A stretch of DNA of 64,000 nucleotides from a bacterium OL-1 (GTDB lineage Bacteria > Actinomycetota > Coriobacteriia > Coriobacteriales > Atopobiaceae): contig LM994626.1 of NCBI GenBank assembly GCA_000752675.2, forward strand, positions 75,004 to 139,003. The letters run 5' to 3'. The translations under genes were made by a program, and so were the position numbers. Shown here piece by piece: positions 25,427-34,756 of the stretch. The notes under the pieces are model-generated. The model searched no databases and had not been told where the DNA came from. It saw only the letters and a program-made list of their open reading frames with translations. How positions within the stretch are numbered: the stretch's first letter is position 1; each line of letters opens with the position of its first letter.

Positions 25427-25479
25427 ATTCAAGCAGAGGCTCCACACGTTGTTCTGATTGCCGCAGCCACCCGGGGGCG

Positions 25480-28400
25480 CTATCCCATGCGCGGCGGGTG
25501 CGTGGCGTCAAACTCGTACGGCACCACCACGGGCTGGCCGGGAGCGTCAGCGCGGTCCAGCTCGACGCAGACAAAGCGGCAGCTCACCGAGGCAAAGCCA
25601 AGCTTCATGAGGACGTACGCATAGAAGTTGGCCTGCATCTCGTGGCGCCGGCGCAGCGCCTGCGCATCGAGGCCGCGGTCCCCTGTCTTGTAGTCCACAA
25701 GACAGGCATGGTCAGAGCCTGGGTCTGTGGCAAGAAGGTCAATGGCGCCCTCCACGTAGCCGCCGTAGGCGGAGTCCACCCTCTGGAAGAAGGGAACCTC
25801 CGCGCGCACGAGCGCGTGCGAGAGGGCCTCCTGCCGCACGTCCGACCCCCACCAGCGCAAAAGCGCCTCGTCGAGCCTGGCGCCGGCGCGCTTGGAGAGG
25901 TGCCAGAAGCGCTTGGTGGCCGCGATGCGCTCGGGCACCGGGAAGCGCTGCCCGCCCTCGACTATGGCTTGGGCGAGCTCGTGGAAGGCCGACCCCAGCC
26001 CCGTGGCCTTGTCGGCATCGCCCACCACGGGCGCGCCCTCCTGCATGGCGTCGCGCTCGGCGCGCGTTGGCAGGGCGGCCACGCCGGCAACGGGGCCGGT
26101 ATCGTCTAGCGACGCCGCGTCAGACGCCGAGAAGTCCCCGAGCATCTGCGCATGGGCGCTCGAGTAGCTAAAGACACCCGCGCGCGGCCGCCACATGGTG
26201 ACGGCAGGTGCTGCAGGGTCAGGGTCTGGCGAGACAAGCGAGAAGCCTGAGGGTGCCGGCGCCTGGACGGTGGCGCCAATGGCGATGACCTCGTCCGCGC
26301 TGGCAACGGTGCCGTCGAAGAAGCTTCCAGCCGAGTCAAGCGTGGTGCCATTTCCTGCATGCTCATTGTTGGGCTCAAGCGAGACGCACCTCAGCCGCCC
26401 CGGCTCGCTGCCGCCGTACTCGAGGGAACTCTCGCCCGGCACAGGCGTGGGCGTTCCCGCAAGCGCCCCAAGGACGTTTGCAGCCAGTGCCGGCGAGGCG
26501 CCCGAGGAGGACTGCGTCACGCCAAGCCCCAGGACCAACGCCTCCCTCGCACGCGTGAGCGCCACGTAAAGCAGACGGGTCTTCTCGGCAGCCTCCTGCT
26601 CTGCGCCATCCTCGGAGAGCGAGAGGAGCCACTCCGCGCAGCTACGGGGGTTCTCGTCTGCAGAAAGCTCCTTGGGGACCTTAAGCCCCTTGGGCTTTAC
26701 GATGATGCCTCGGCGTCGGGCGTCGACGCGGCCGGTGACTACCGGTCCCGAGGTGCGCGGGTCTGCCCAGCACTCGGCAATGGCAACGATGGGGAACTCG
26801 AGGCCCTTCGAGGCATGCACGGTCATGATCTGCACCTGGTTTGAGGACCCACCCGCGAGGGACGCCGGGGGGACCTTGGCCGCCTCGAGCCAGAGGTCAA
26901 ACTCAAGGGCGGCGCGCGCCGGGCCAAGGCCAAGGTCCTGCGTGAGCTCGCGAATGTAGCGCACCGCTGCCAGGACGTTTGCCTCCTGCGCAAGGCCGTC
27001 GGTGCCGGCGGCCTCCAGGCGACGAAGCCACCCGGATTCGCGCACCACCTGAAGGCAGACGTCTGCCACAGAGTGCTTGCGTAGCGCCAGACGCGCGCGG
27101 GCGAGAACCTCGTGCGCGGCCTTGAGTCGTGGCGACGGTTGCGTCCCGCCAAAGAACGACATGGTCTGGATTCCCCGGTCGATGGAACGCTTGGTGGGCG
27201 CGTCCACCATGTCCTGCCTGCGCGTTCCCAACTGCACAAAGTCGTTGGCATCGAGCTCAAACATGGGCGAGGCCAGAAGTGGGAAGAGGCCAGATTGGGT
27301 GTCGTGCGGATTGGCCAGCGTATGGAGCAGGGCGGCCATGACCTTGACCTCGGGGGTGCGCGTGAAGGTCGAGCCACCCGTAACCACGCACTCGAGCCCA
27401 TGGGAGCGCAGCGCGTCGATGTAAAGGTCTGCCTTGCTGGTGGCGCCAAGGAGCAGCGCCATGTCGGACGGGCTCTGGCCTGCAGCGGCATACTCCGCGA
27501 GGCGGTCTGCTATCTGAGCTGCGCACGTGGCAGAGGCTAGGGTTGCCATGCCACGTTGGGCAAGTGTCACTTCCACGTCCACGCGCGGGAGGGAACGGGC
27601 GCGATACCCGTCATCCCGCTTGGGGTTTGGCTCCAGGTGCATGAAGCCGTCGACCACGCCAGTAGGACCACCGCAGACGGCATCCACAAATGAGAGGACG
27701 TCGGCATGGCTGCGGTAGTTCACGTCAAGACGCACGTGGTCATCCTGCGGAACCTCCTCGCCGCGCGCACGGAACACGCTCACATCCGCCCCGCGGAAGC
27801 GGTAGATGCTCTGCTGGGCATCGCCCACCGTGGTGAGGTGGCGCGCGCCGTCACCGGACAGAAGCGTGATGAGCTCGAGCTGGCTGGCATCGGTGTCCTG
27901 CGACTCGTCAACCATCACGAGCTTGAAGCGCCCTCGATAGTCATCGGCAACAACGGGGTTGTCGCGCACGGCATGGAGGGCGAGTGCGACGAGGTCATCG
28001 TTATCGAGGACGGACTGCTCGCGCTTGAGCTCGAGGTTGCGCTCGTCAACCTTGCGGGATAGGCAGACAAGGGCCTCTGTCAGCGGCGCATTGCCAGCGA
28101 GCGCGGCCTCGAGCCTTGCCTCGCCCAAGGCGCGCTTCGCCTCGGGCACAAGCTCCTTGATTGCCTTTGCTCGTGCGTTGGGGAGCTTCACCCCGGCAAG
28201 AGCCGCAGAGGCCGCCTCTGGCGTGCGCTCGCCCGGAGGTGCCGAGAGGAACGCGTCAAGAGACCCCAGACTCGACATGACCGCCTCGCGAGCGGCCGGT
28301 GTGATGCCAGACTGCGCACCCAGGGCACCCACCGCCTGCCTCAGACGATTGACGGACCCCTCGACATCCGGCTCACCCACCATGACAAGCGAATCAAAGC

Positions 28401-28983
28401 CGTCAGGCGAGGAGTGCGCGGCATTCACCACGTCCAGGACCATGGATACCACGCCGAAGGAGGTGGGCCCACCAAGGGTTCCATAGCCGTATTCCTCGAA
28501 GGCACGGTTGAGGACGGCGTCCGCGTGGCTACGGCTCGCGGCGCCCACGACCTCCTCTGTTGCCTGCTCGAGAAGGGCGCGCGCCTCGTTGACGCCGGCA
28601 ACCTTGAACGATGGGTCTATCCCCAAGTCGAGCGCATGGCGCTTCAGGATGCGCGAGCACATCCCGTGGATCGTGCTAATCCAGGCGGAATCCACCATGA
28701 GCGCCTGCTCGCGCATGCCCGCCTCGCGAAGCGTGGAGCGGACACGCTCCTTGATCTCGCGCGCGGCGGCGTTGGTGAAGGTGATAACGAGGACCTGGCT
28801 CAGGTCATCCACAAAGGGCGCACCGTCCACACCGGAGCCGGGCGAGAGGGCCCAGGCAATCCTGCGCGTAAGGGTGAACGTCTTGCCGGAGCCGGCGCCA
28901 GCTTCGACAAAGACAGGGCGGTCAAGCGTGGAGACGATCTGACGCTGACGGTCGTTCAAGGTAGAGAGGTCTATGCCTGACAC
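25480..28983 (-). CDS. addA: ATP-dependent helicase/nuclease AddA (RecB-like)
   Basis: 1167 residues. The UvrD-type helicase has Walker A EAGAGSGKT (27-35), motif II VMVDESQDTDASQ, motif III TVGDAQQSIYRFRGAD, and motifs V-VI in VHASKGLEFPIV and LYVALTRARE. The C-terminal RecB-family nuclease has CLVDYKTGDRG, carrying the catalytic D and K. With AddB it processes double-strand breaks for RecA. The start is the GTG at 28983, overlapping the addB stop (TAGTG), so the two are translationally coupled; the further upstream ATG would sit inside addB. Confidence 0.93.
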   Translation of the reverse strand: MSGIDLSTLNDRQRQIVSTLDRPVFVEAGAGSGKTFTLTRRIAWALSPGSGVDGAPFVDDLSQVLVITFTNAAAREIKERVRSTLREAGMREQALMVDSAWISTIHGMCSRILKRHALDLGIDPSFKVAGVNEARALLEQATEEVVGAASRSHADAVLNRAFEEYGYGTLGGPTSFGVVSMVLDVVNAAHSSPDGFDSLVMVGEPDVEGSVNRLRQAVGALGAQSGITPAAREAVMSSLGSLDAFLSAPPGERTPEAASAALAGVKLPNARAKAIKELVPEAKRALGEARLEAALAGNAPLTEALVCLSRKVDERNLELKREQSVLDNDDLVALALHAVRDNPVVADDYRGRFKLVMVDESQDTDASQLELITLLSGDGARHLTTVGDAQQSIYRFRGADVSVFRARGEEVPQDDHVRLDVNYRSHADVLSFVDAVCGGPTGVVDGFMHLEPNPKRDDGYRARSLPRVDVEVTLAQRGMATLASATCAAQIADRLAEYAAAGQSPSDMALLLGATSKADLYIDALRSHGLECVVTGGSTFTRTPEVKVMAALLHTLANPHDTQSGLFPLLASPMFELDANDFVQLGTRRQDMVDAPTKRSIDRGIQTMSFFGGTQPSPRLKAAHEVLARARLALRKHSVADVCLQVVRESGWLRRLEAAGTDGLAQEANVLAAVRYIRELTQDLGLGPARAALEFDLWLEAAKVPPASLAGGSSNQVQIMTVHASKGLEFPIVAIAECWADPRTSGPVVTGRVDARRRGIIVKPKGLKVPKELSADENPRSCAEWLLSLSEDGAEQEAAEKTRLLYVALTRAREALVLGLGVTQSSSGASPALAANVLGALAGTPTPVPGESSLEYGGSEPGRLRCVSLEPNNEHAGNGTTLDSAGSFFDGTVASADEVIAIGATVQAPAPSGFSLVSPDPDPAAPAVTMWRPRAGVFSYSSAHAQMLGDFSASDAASLDDTGPVAGVAALPTRAERDAMQEGAPVVGDADKATGLGSAFHELAQAIVEGGQRFPVPERIAATKRFWHLSKRAGARLDEALLRWWGSDVRQEALSHALVRAEVPFFQRVDSAYGGYVEGAIDLLATDPGSDHACLVDYKTGDRGLDAQALRRRHEMQANFYAYVLMKLGFASVSCRFVCVELDRADAPGQPVVVPYEFDATHPPRMG

Positions 28984-31900
28984 TAGGAGAGCCTCCTCTC
29001 GCAGTTCATGACGGGGCAGAAGGAGCACGCGGCGGCATCGAGCGGGTTTGCCTCGACGTTTCCCGCAAGGAGCTGGGCCACCTTCTCGGCAATTGCCGCC
29101 TCGGTGGCATCGAGGTACGCCTCCATGCCGTGCTCGCCTTCGATGCCGTAGGGGTCGCTGTCACTGACCACATACGCGGAAAGGGAGCTGTCCCTTGCGG
29201 GGGCGTGACTGCCAAGCACGCGATCAATCGAGTTGCCCAAGATGGCTCCGCCCACGGCGTGGCTCCCACGGGTTCCCAGGTAGACTGCCGCCCTCACCTT
29301 TAGCTCCGGATGCATGCGACGCACCACCTGGCCATAGATGAGCGACTGGACGCGGCGGGGCAGGCCATACGGGGCAGCCCGCTGCTCGTCCGCCTCGCCC
29401 TGCGGAGCATCTGCGGCGGCATGCACGGGCGTCACGCCGTACTCCTTGGCAAAGCCGTTTGGCCCCTTGTGCTTGTAATCGATGACCACGGCCTGCTGGT
29501 GGGCATCAACGTCCACGCGGTCGATGGTGCCGCAAATCCAAGCCCCGGCGTATTCCACAGGCTGGTCCTGCGTACCAAAGTCCCACTCGAAGAAGCGCGG
29601 CTCGAAGCCTACAAAGAGGCCCGCCTCGTAGTCGAGCGCGGACTCGAGGTCGTGCCTGAGCTGTTCAAGCTGCGCCTCGTCTGCGGAGTTGTGGGGAACA
29701 AAGGCCTGGTAGCGGCTGCGCTTTCCCTGGCGCAGACTCTGGTGGCGAAGGTGCTCCTCAAACTCGGCGAGAAGGACCTCGTGCGCGTGCGAAAGGCCCG
29801 CCGCATCGTCCTCAAGCACGCGCGAGCCAGGAAGCATGACCCAAGGGTCGAGGTGGTCGCCCTCGCCTATCCCCGCGCGCTCGCGCGCCTCGGCGAGCAG
29901 CCGCGAGTGAGTGACCTCCAGCACGCGGTGCGCAAAGGTGCCCATCTCCATTGGGCCAAAGCCGGCATCGGAGTCCTGCAGGCGAAGACGCCGCAGACTG
30001 AACCACTTGTACGGGCACTCGAGGTACGACTCGATTTGCGATGCCGAGAGGAGCGGCTTTCCCTCCACTAGGTCAACCCTGCCCGTGGGCGGCACAACCA
30101 CCAGGGCGGCATTGGCGCCAGAGATGCTGCCTGCGGGCGAGGGATCATTTCTGCCCAAGACATTCATGCCGTGACCAGTTGTGCTGAGATTTGCGTCTGC
30201 CTGGCCCTCGCCGCGGACCCACACCGGCATGCCCTTGTCCTTGGCGGCTGCCGCCTTGCCATAGCAGGAGAGCACCTCCGTGAGCATAACAGCCGGGTAG
30301 CAGGGGCTGCCCGAGGCATCGACGCCGCACCTCTCCACAATGAGTTTTGTGCGGGGCACGCGCAGCATGCGACAGAAGACGGAGCGCTCGTGAGCGGCGG
30401 GGTTTGACTTTGGCTCTATCCCCAGGCGCTCGAGAAGCGCCGAGAGGACGTCGTCTCCGGTGGCAACAGGCCACTCGGTGGAGGTCATCGAGCAGGAGAC
30501 AAGGACATCTGCCGAGAGGGGCGCCAGCCCCGCCGCCCGGGCGCGGCCATAAATCCTGCAACGACATGCCCCGTCGCCCGCCCAGGCGCCAGGACGTACG
30601 ATCACGCTGGTCTGGGCCATTGCCTGCGCGCAGAGCTCGACGAGCGTGGAGAGACTCACGTGCGCCGGGACCTCTGGGTCTGCCGTTATCCCCAGTTCCT
30701 TGAGCGTGCCAGCAATTCCCAGCACCGCGTCAAGGACGCCGATGGCGCGCTCGTCCTCAAGGCGGTTGTGCTCGGGCGCAACGGGAACCAGCTCGAGGGT
30801 GGTCTCGCTGGGAACCAGGTCCGCTGGCATGGCCTCCCCATCCTGCAGGTAGGGTGCAAGGAGCTTTGACGCCGCGGACCCCACGCGCCCGCGCAGGAGC
30901 TCCCTCGTGGCAGCGGCAACGGGAGCGCTCGTGGCCTTGGGGTTCTGGAGCGTGGCAAGGACGTCCGCGGGGGTGAGCAGACGGTCTGCGCGCCACGCAC
31001 GATCAAGCGAGACGGCGCGCTCGGTGGGAACGTGCGCTATGACCTGACGCAGGAAGTCCGCAAGCGCACGCGGCGGCCACCAAGTCATATCGCCCAACAC
31101 AACGAGCTCCCCCTCGGGGCTTTCCTCAGGAGCCGGCCACGAAGCAGCCAGCTCAGAGAGCTGCGCGACAGAGCTTGCAAACTCGAGGAAGGCCCTCCCC
31201 GCCTCGAGCTGGTCCACGCGCGAGGAAAGCTCCGCCTCACACGTCACGCCGCGCGAGAAGAGCTTGGGCGAGAGTTCGCGCCAAGCTCGGGCGGGGTCTG
31301 CCGCGACTACAACCACCTCGTGCGCGCCCGACTTTGCAAGCTCGACCACACGGGATGCCACCAGCTCCGCCTCGGCGAGAGGCCCGGCCGGAGCGAGAAG
31401 CTCCACCGCACCCGTAGGCGCGACGCCCGTCTCGGTACCAAAGATCGATTTGACAAGGTTCTGAAGCTCTGGTGCCCTGCCGGAGTTGGCCAACGGACCG
31501 CTTGTTGCCCCCTTTTCCTGGGTGACGCTTCCGCCGCGCGAGACAACGCCCTCCTCGACCAGCTCAATTGAAGAGCGCTGTCCCTCTAGGGCGGCATCGT
31601 TACCCCTCTGGGCAACAATGGTGAGCTCTCCCGTACAGGCAAGGTCTGCCAGGAGTTCGCGGGTGGCGCGGGACGCCTCGCCCAGGCCCGCCACGCACAT
31701 GGGACCAGGGCCGACAAGTCCCGCTGCCATGGTTTGAGTGACTCGAGCCATAGCCTCTGACTCCTCGACATAGCCCGCCTGGTGGATAATGCGCGCGTAC
31801 TCCCCCGCCAGGGCAACAACGCCCACCTCGGCATTGGTGAGGCCGGCCTCGTGGCAGGCAAGCTCGTTTGGCTCGTCCGCAGGATCCAACGGAAGCCAAG

Positions 31901-32270
31901 GCAGCGCCTCACGCACGAGCGACGAGAGGAGCTGCACCGTCCCCGCGTTGAGCGACACGCCGCGACTAAGCGATTGGGGGGCTTGCGCAATGGCACGCTG
32001 CACGGCGATGGTCCTCGCAAGCGGCTCGACCACGTGCGTGCCGTCTCCCCACACCTCCCAGCGCTCCTTGGTCCATGCAACAGGCGTGGTGACAGTCACA
32101 CCAAGCGAGAGGGCAGGATATGCAGAGAGCTCCTTCTGGGCAACCAGCTGGTCGGCAAAGCTCGAGACCAGAAGCGTTGCCGTGCCGTGGGTGTGCAGCG
32201 CCTCCTCCAGGCACGCACGGACCTCAGCACCCGTTAAGCGTTCCTCGGCAGTTGTCGCAATGTGAAGCAT
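28983..32270 (-). CDS. addB: AddB-like helicase/nuclease subunit (RexB type)
   Basis: 1095 residues. The N-terminal helicase-like half is inactivated, with no clear Walker A, as is common in RexB-type proteins. The C-terminal PD-(D/E)XK nuclease begins at LLSASQIESYLECPYKWFSL and carries VVIDYKHKG as the catalytic core. The cysteine in YLECPYKWF with three C-terminal cysteines (CSFCPVMNC) gives the four ligands of the AddB Fe-S cluster. It is the upstream gene of addBA and overlaps addA. Overall sequence conservation is low, as usual for this subunit, so assignment rests on the C-terminus and on its neighbour. Confidence 0.88.
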   Translation of the reverse strand: MLHIATTAEERLTGAEVRACLEEALHTHGTATLLVSSFADQLVAQKELSAYPALSLGVTVTTPVAWTKERWEVWGDGTHVVEPLARTIAVQRAIAQAPQSLSRGVSLNAGTVQLLSSLVREALPWLPLDPADEPNELACHEAGLTNAEVGVVALAGEYARIIHQAGYVEESEAMARVTQTMAAGLVGPGPMCVAGLGEASRATRELLADLACTGELTIVAQRGNDAALEGQRSSIELVEEGVVSRGGSVTQEKGATSGPLANSGRAPELQNLVKSIFGTETGVAPTGAVELLAPAGPLAEAELVASRVVELAKSGAHEVVVVAADPARAWRELSPKLFSRGVTCEAELSSRVDQLEAGRAFLEFASSVAQLSELAASWPAPEESPEGELVVLGDMTWWPPRALADFLRQVIAHVPTERAVSLDRAWRADRLLTPADVLATLQNPKATSAPVAAATRELLRGRVGSAASKLLAPYLQDGEAMPADLVPSETTLELVPVAPEHNRLEDERAIGVLDAVLGIAGTLKELGITADPEVPAHVSLSTLVELCAQAMAQTSVIVRPGAWAGDGACRCRIYGRARAAGLAPLSADVLVSCSMTSTEWPVATGDDVLSALLERLGIEPKSNPAAHERSVFCRMLRVPRTKLIVERCGVDASGSPCYPAVMLTEVLSCYGKAAAAKDKGMPVWVRGEGQADANLSTTGHGMNVLGRNDPSPAGSISGANAALVVVPPTGRVDLVEGKPLLSASQIESYLECPYKWFSLRRLRLQDSDAGFGPMEMGTFAHRVLEVTHSRLLAEARERAGIGEGDHLDPWVMLPGSRVLEDDAAGLSHAHEVLLAEFEEHLRHQSLRQGKRSRYQAFVPHNSADEAQLEQLRHDLESALDYEAGLFVGFEPRFFEWDFGTQDQPVEYAGAWICGTIDRVDVDAHQQAVVIDYKHKGPNGFAKEYGVTPVHAAADAPQGEADEQRAAPYGLPRRVQSLIYGQVVRRMHPELKVRAAVYLGTRGSHAVGGAILGNSIDRVLGSHAPARDSSLSAYVVSDSDPYGIEGEHGMEAYLDATEAAIAEKVAQLLAGNVEANPLDAAACSFCPVMNCERRLS

Positions 32271-32272
32271 CC

Positions 32273-32650
32273 CTAGCCCTGTCTCCCTTGCATTCCAAAA
32301 CCGTCTGCCTTCTCGGCACCCGCGCGCACCGCAACGTCCACGGCACCATCAAGGCGCTCCAGCACAAGCCGGTAGCCGCCCCTCTCGCCTCGCAGGCACT
32401 TTGAGACACGGCTCACCGTGGTGGACGATGCCCCCGTGGTGCTCGACACATCCACATAGGACCTCCCGGACCGGAGGAGCGTCGCCACCTCCAGGCGCTG
32501 TGCCAGGTCGCACATCTCGTGCGGGCTCAGGAGGTCAGCGAGGAAGGCGAGTGCCTCCTCAGGTGTCTTCACTAGACACATGGCCTCGCAGAGCCGCTGC
32601 GTCTCCTCGGGGTTACTCGCGTTGTCACGCGTCGAGTTGTCTCTCGTCAT
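32273..32650 (-). CDS. TrpR-like repressor of the YerC/YecD family
   Basis: 125 residues from MTRDNSTRDN. The TrpR-fold helix-turn-helix is visible: FLADLLSPHEMCDLAQRLEVATLL then DVSSTTGASSTTVSRVSKCL, about residues 35-80. YerC-type proteins are DNA-binding, usually with unknown ligand. A GTG at 32707 would add 19 residues with no match. Only 2 bp separate it from addB on the same strand, so it may lead the addBA operon. The C-terminal 30 residues (YRLVLERLDGAVDVAV and on) exceed the usual length. Confidence 0.8.
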   Translation of the reverse strand: MTRDNSTRDNASNPEETQRLCEAMCLVKTPEEALAFLADLLSPHEMCDLAQRLEVATLLRSGRSYVDVSSTTGASSTTVSRVSKCLRGERGGYRLVLERLDGAVDVAVRAGAEKADGFGMQGRQG

Positions 32651-32744
32651 CCACAACCTCCCACGCCGGTTTGTGCCAGCGAGCAGCATCACGTGCGTGG
32701 GAACCACTTTAGCGCATCAAAGTGAACCGAGGGGAACGCACCTG

Positions 32745-33074
32745 CTAGCGGGCATCCGTCACATAGATGCCCACGCGCACCTGCTTCCAGGGATCGGCAT
32801 CCTCCTTGACCTGCAGCACCCGGACCTCAAAGACATCCGCATGGCCGTAGTGACACATAAGCGATATCAGCGCATTCTCGCTTCCGGGAACAAAGCCCAG
32901 CTTGTGGTTGCCAAAGTAGATGGCAACGGCATCCGGGTCATGAGGGTTGTCCGGTTCGGGGACAAGCGTGAGGGTCGACTCACCAGGCTTGAGGCTCGAG
33001 AGCACAAGTGCGCCGTCGTAGTACTGAAACCCCGCAATGAAGAATGACGAGATGAGACGAGAAGGTTCGTACAT
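32745..33074 (-). CDS. HIRAN-domain protein
   Basis: 109 residues from MYEPSRLISSFFIAG, chosen because GGAGGAA lies directly before this ATG. Upstream in-frame ATGs at 33086 and 33149 are weaker. The HIRAN fold is recognised by IAGFQYYDG, LTLVPEPDNPHDPDAVAI and KLGFVPGSEN. HIRAN domains bind 3' DNA ends when fused to helicases such as HLTF; small stand-alone bacterial copies have no settled function. It neighbours repair genes (addBA) on the same strand, but a 94-bp gap separates it from the TrpR-like gene. Confidence 0.85.
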   Translation of the reverse strand: MYEPSRLISSFFIAGFQYYDGALVLSSLKPGESTLTLVPEPDNPHDPDAVAIYFGNHKLGFVPGSENALISLMCHYGHADVFEVRVLQVKEDADPWKQVRVGIYVTDAR

Positions 33075-33160
33075 GACTTCCTCCATTCCCCAGGCCGCTT
33101 GGGTGGCCGTCTTCTGTGTTGACCACAGTATGGAACGGGGGCGCGACACAAATAAGCCCC

Positions 33161-34435
33161 TCAGAGGGAGGCGTCCTCTGCGTCGGTGTCAGGCGCGGCA
33201 TCGACGGGCGCCGGACCTTCGGGGAGCACGCGAGCCTCGTCCTGTCCCTGCTCGCCAGCGTCGCCCTCACCCGCAAGCCTGTGCTGCGGGAGCATGGCCC
33301 CCACGGCGCTCAGGGCGGCGCGCGTGGCGCTTGCCACCGCAGCAACCGTGGCATCCCAGGTCTTGCCGGCGGCAACCTGGACAAGCTCGCCGAGAAGCTC
33401 CTTGGTGCGGGGGTCCGCGTCCCTCAGAGCCGCAAGCACGCGCTGGGTACTGGCAGGATTGCCCATGACCTCATCGAACGTGGTCGCTCCCCCGGCCTCG
33501 AAGGCGTCGAAGACCTGACGCGTGAAGAGCTCGCGGTCCGCAAGGTTGGCGCCGCGCATCCACTTGTCGAAGATTGCGTTCACGAGCTTGCACTGCGGGA
33601 GCAGGTCGTCTGCCTCGTCCAGACAGTCAGCGTGTACTTGCCAGGTGGTTGGGTCGTGCTGGAGGGCGCCATCCCCGGTGCTTCTCACGATGGTCTTAGG
33701 CTCTGCCGGGTCGTCGAAGAGCATGCCCACCACGCTGTAGGTCGGAACTATGCGCACAAAGCGATCGCCGTACACGTCGTGGCAGCTCAGGGGCACAACC
33801 TCCGACGCCATGAGGGGGCCATCGTTGGAGTAGACGCGCTCAATCACGTGCTGCAGCTCCTCAGGCAGAAGCACCGCCGAGAAGCTCGCCAGGTTGCCGC
33901 CCTTCGAATGGCCGCCCACCATGAGGCGCACACCCTCGGCCTCGGCATGGCGCGCCTGTCTCAGCAGGTATTCCGCCGCCAGCCGCTGCGCCTCCGTGAC
34001 CTCAAAGCTCAGCATGAAGTCCTCGCGCCAGCCCACCAGGGAGTTGTCAGTCCCCCTAAAGGAGACAAAGCGCAGGCCGCCCGGAAGCTCCACCGTGAGC
34101 GCCGCAAACTGCAAGTCGCGGTCGTGGTCGAAGACGTCCACGTAATCCTGTACGAGAGCCTGCCCAAAACGCTTGGATGACCCAAGGAGCCGCAGGTAGC
34201 GCTCGTCGATCTTCGCGAGCGAGCGCACGTAGGGGGAAACGTCCCCGCCCGCGCGGTCGAGCAGCGCCTCGCATGCGTACGATACGGTAACCGGCCCCTC
34301 TCCCTCCCCGGGAACAATCCCCGTGAAGTCGACGTAGGAGAGAACCGAGAGGACCAGCCCGTCCACCACGTTGAACGGCCGCTCCTCGAGCTTGATGTCG
34401 CCACGAAGGTCGAGATAGTCGTGGATGTTTGCCAT
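33161..34435 (-). CDS. DUF2974 (Mbeg1-like) alpha/beta-hydrolase
   Basis: 424 residues. The N-terminal part (DYLDLRGDIKLEERPFNVVDGLVLSVLSYVDF) is typical of Mbeg1-like proteins. A lipase-type nucleophile elbow VGGHSKGGN is near residue 185, with FVSFRGTDNS upstream supplying the oxyanion region. It is probably a cytoplasmic esterase or lipase of unknown substrate. The last 80 residues, rich in Ala, Asp and Glu, vary in the family. It is flanked by a repeat-bearing region upstream (34436-34756) and appears monocistronic. Confidence 0.85.
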   Translation of the reverse strand: MANIHDYLDLRGDIKLEERPFNVVDGLVLSVLSYVDFTGIVPGEGEGPVTVSYACEALLDRAGGDVSPYVRSLAKIDERYLRLLGSSKRFGQALVQDYVDVFDHDRDLQFAALTVELPGGLRFVSFRGTDNSLVGWREDFMLSFEVTEAQRLAAEYLLRQARHAEAEGVRLMVGGHSKGGNLASFSAVLLPEELQHVIERVYSNDGPLMASEVVPLSCHDVYGDRFVRIVPTYSVVGMLFDDPAEPKTIVRSTGDGALQHDPTTWQVHADCLDEADDLLPQCKLVNAIFDKWMRGANLADRELFTRQVFDAFEAGGATTFDEVMGNPASTQRVLAALRDADPRTKELLGELVQVAAGKTWDATVAAVASATRAALSAVGAMLPQHRLAGEGDAGEQGQDEARVLPEGPAPVDAAPDTDAEDASL

Positions 34436-34756
34436 AAATGTCCCTTCGGGTGCAGATGATGGCCGGTTGGTATGAGGCAGTATGCCATGAACGCGCGGAG
34501 GTGGGGAGAAACCTGCGGCTAAATAGCAGTTAGCCTGGGGTGCCGCTGAGAGAAACCGCAGGTAACCGCCCGCGATCTTCTCGGGAGGTGCTATTAAACC
34601 GCAGTATTTCGAGCCCGGCTATTTCGGTCGTAGTCTCTCCCCGGCAGTTTCTCGGCCGCAGCTTTTCGCGGCAGAGTCGAGAACTTGCACCCCAGCAGAG
34701 AAAAACGGCCCGGCCGGGGAAACCTCGACCGGGCCAGGAATCGCTGTTCCTCTCGC
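34436..34756. other. Intergenic region with inverted repeats, no gene
   Basis: 321 bp between the alcohol dehydrogenase and the DUF2974 gene. It holds the dehydrogenase terminator (34707-34735), an inverted pair of 16-bp arms at 34513-34528 and 34589-34604 (14 of 16 match), AAACCGCAG twice (34554-34562, 34596-34604), and a hairpin GCCGCAGCTTTTCGCGGC. No coding frame or RNA gene was recognised. Confidence 0.6.
34707..34735 (-). terminator. Rho-independent terminator of the alcohol dehydrogenase gene
   Basis: Outer stem GGCCCGG/CCGGGCC with partial inner pairing, loop near AAAC. On the minus strand GTTTTTCTC follows. It lies 22 bp beyond the gene stop. Confidence 0.85.
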
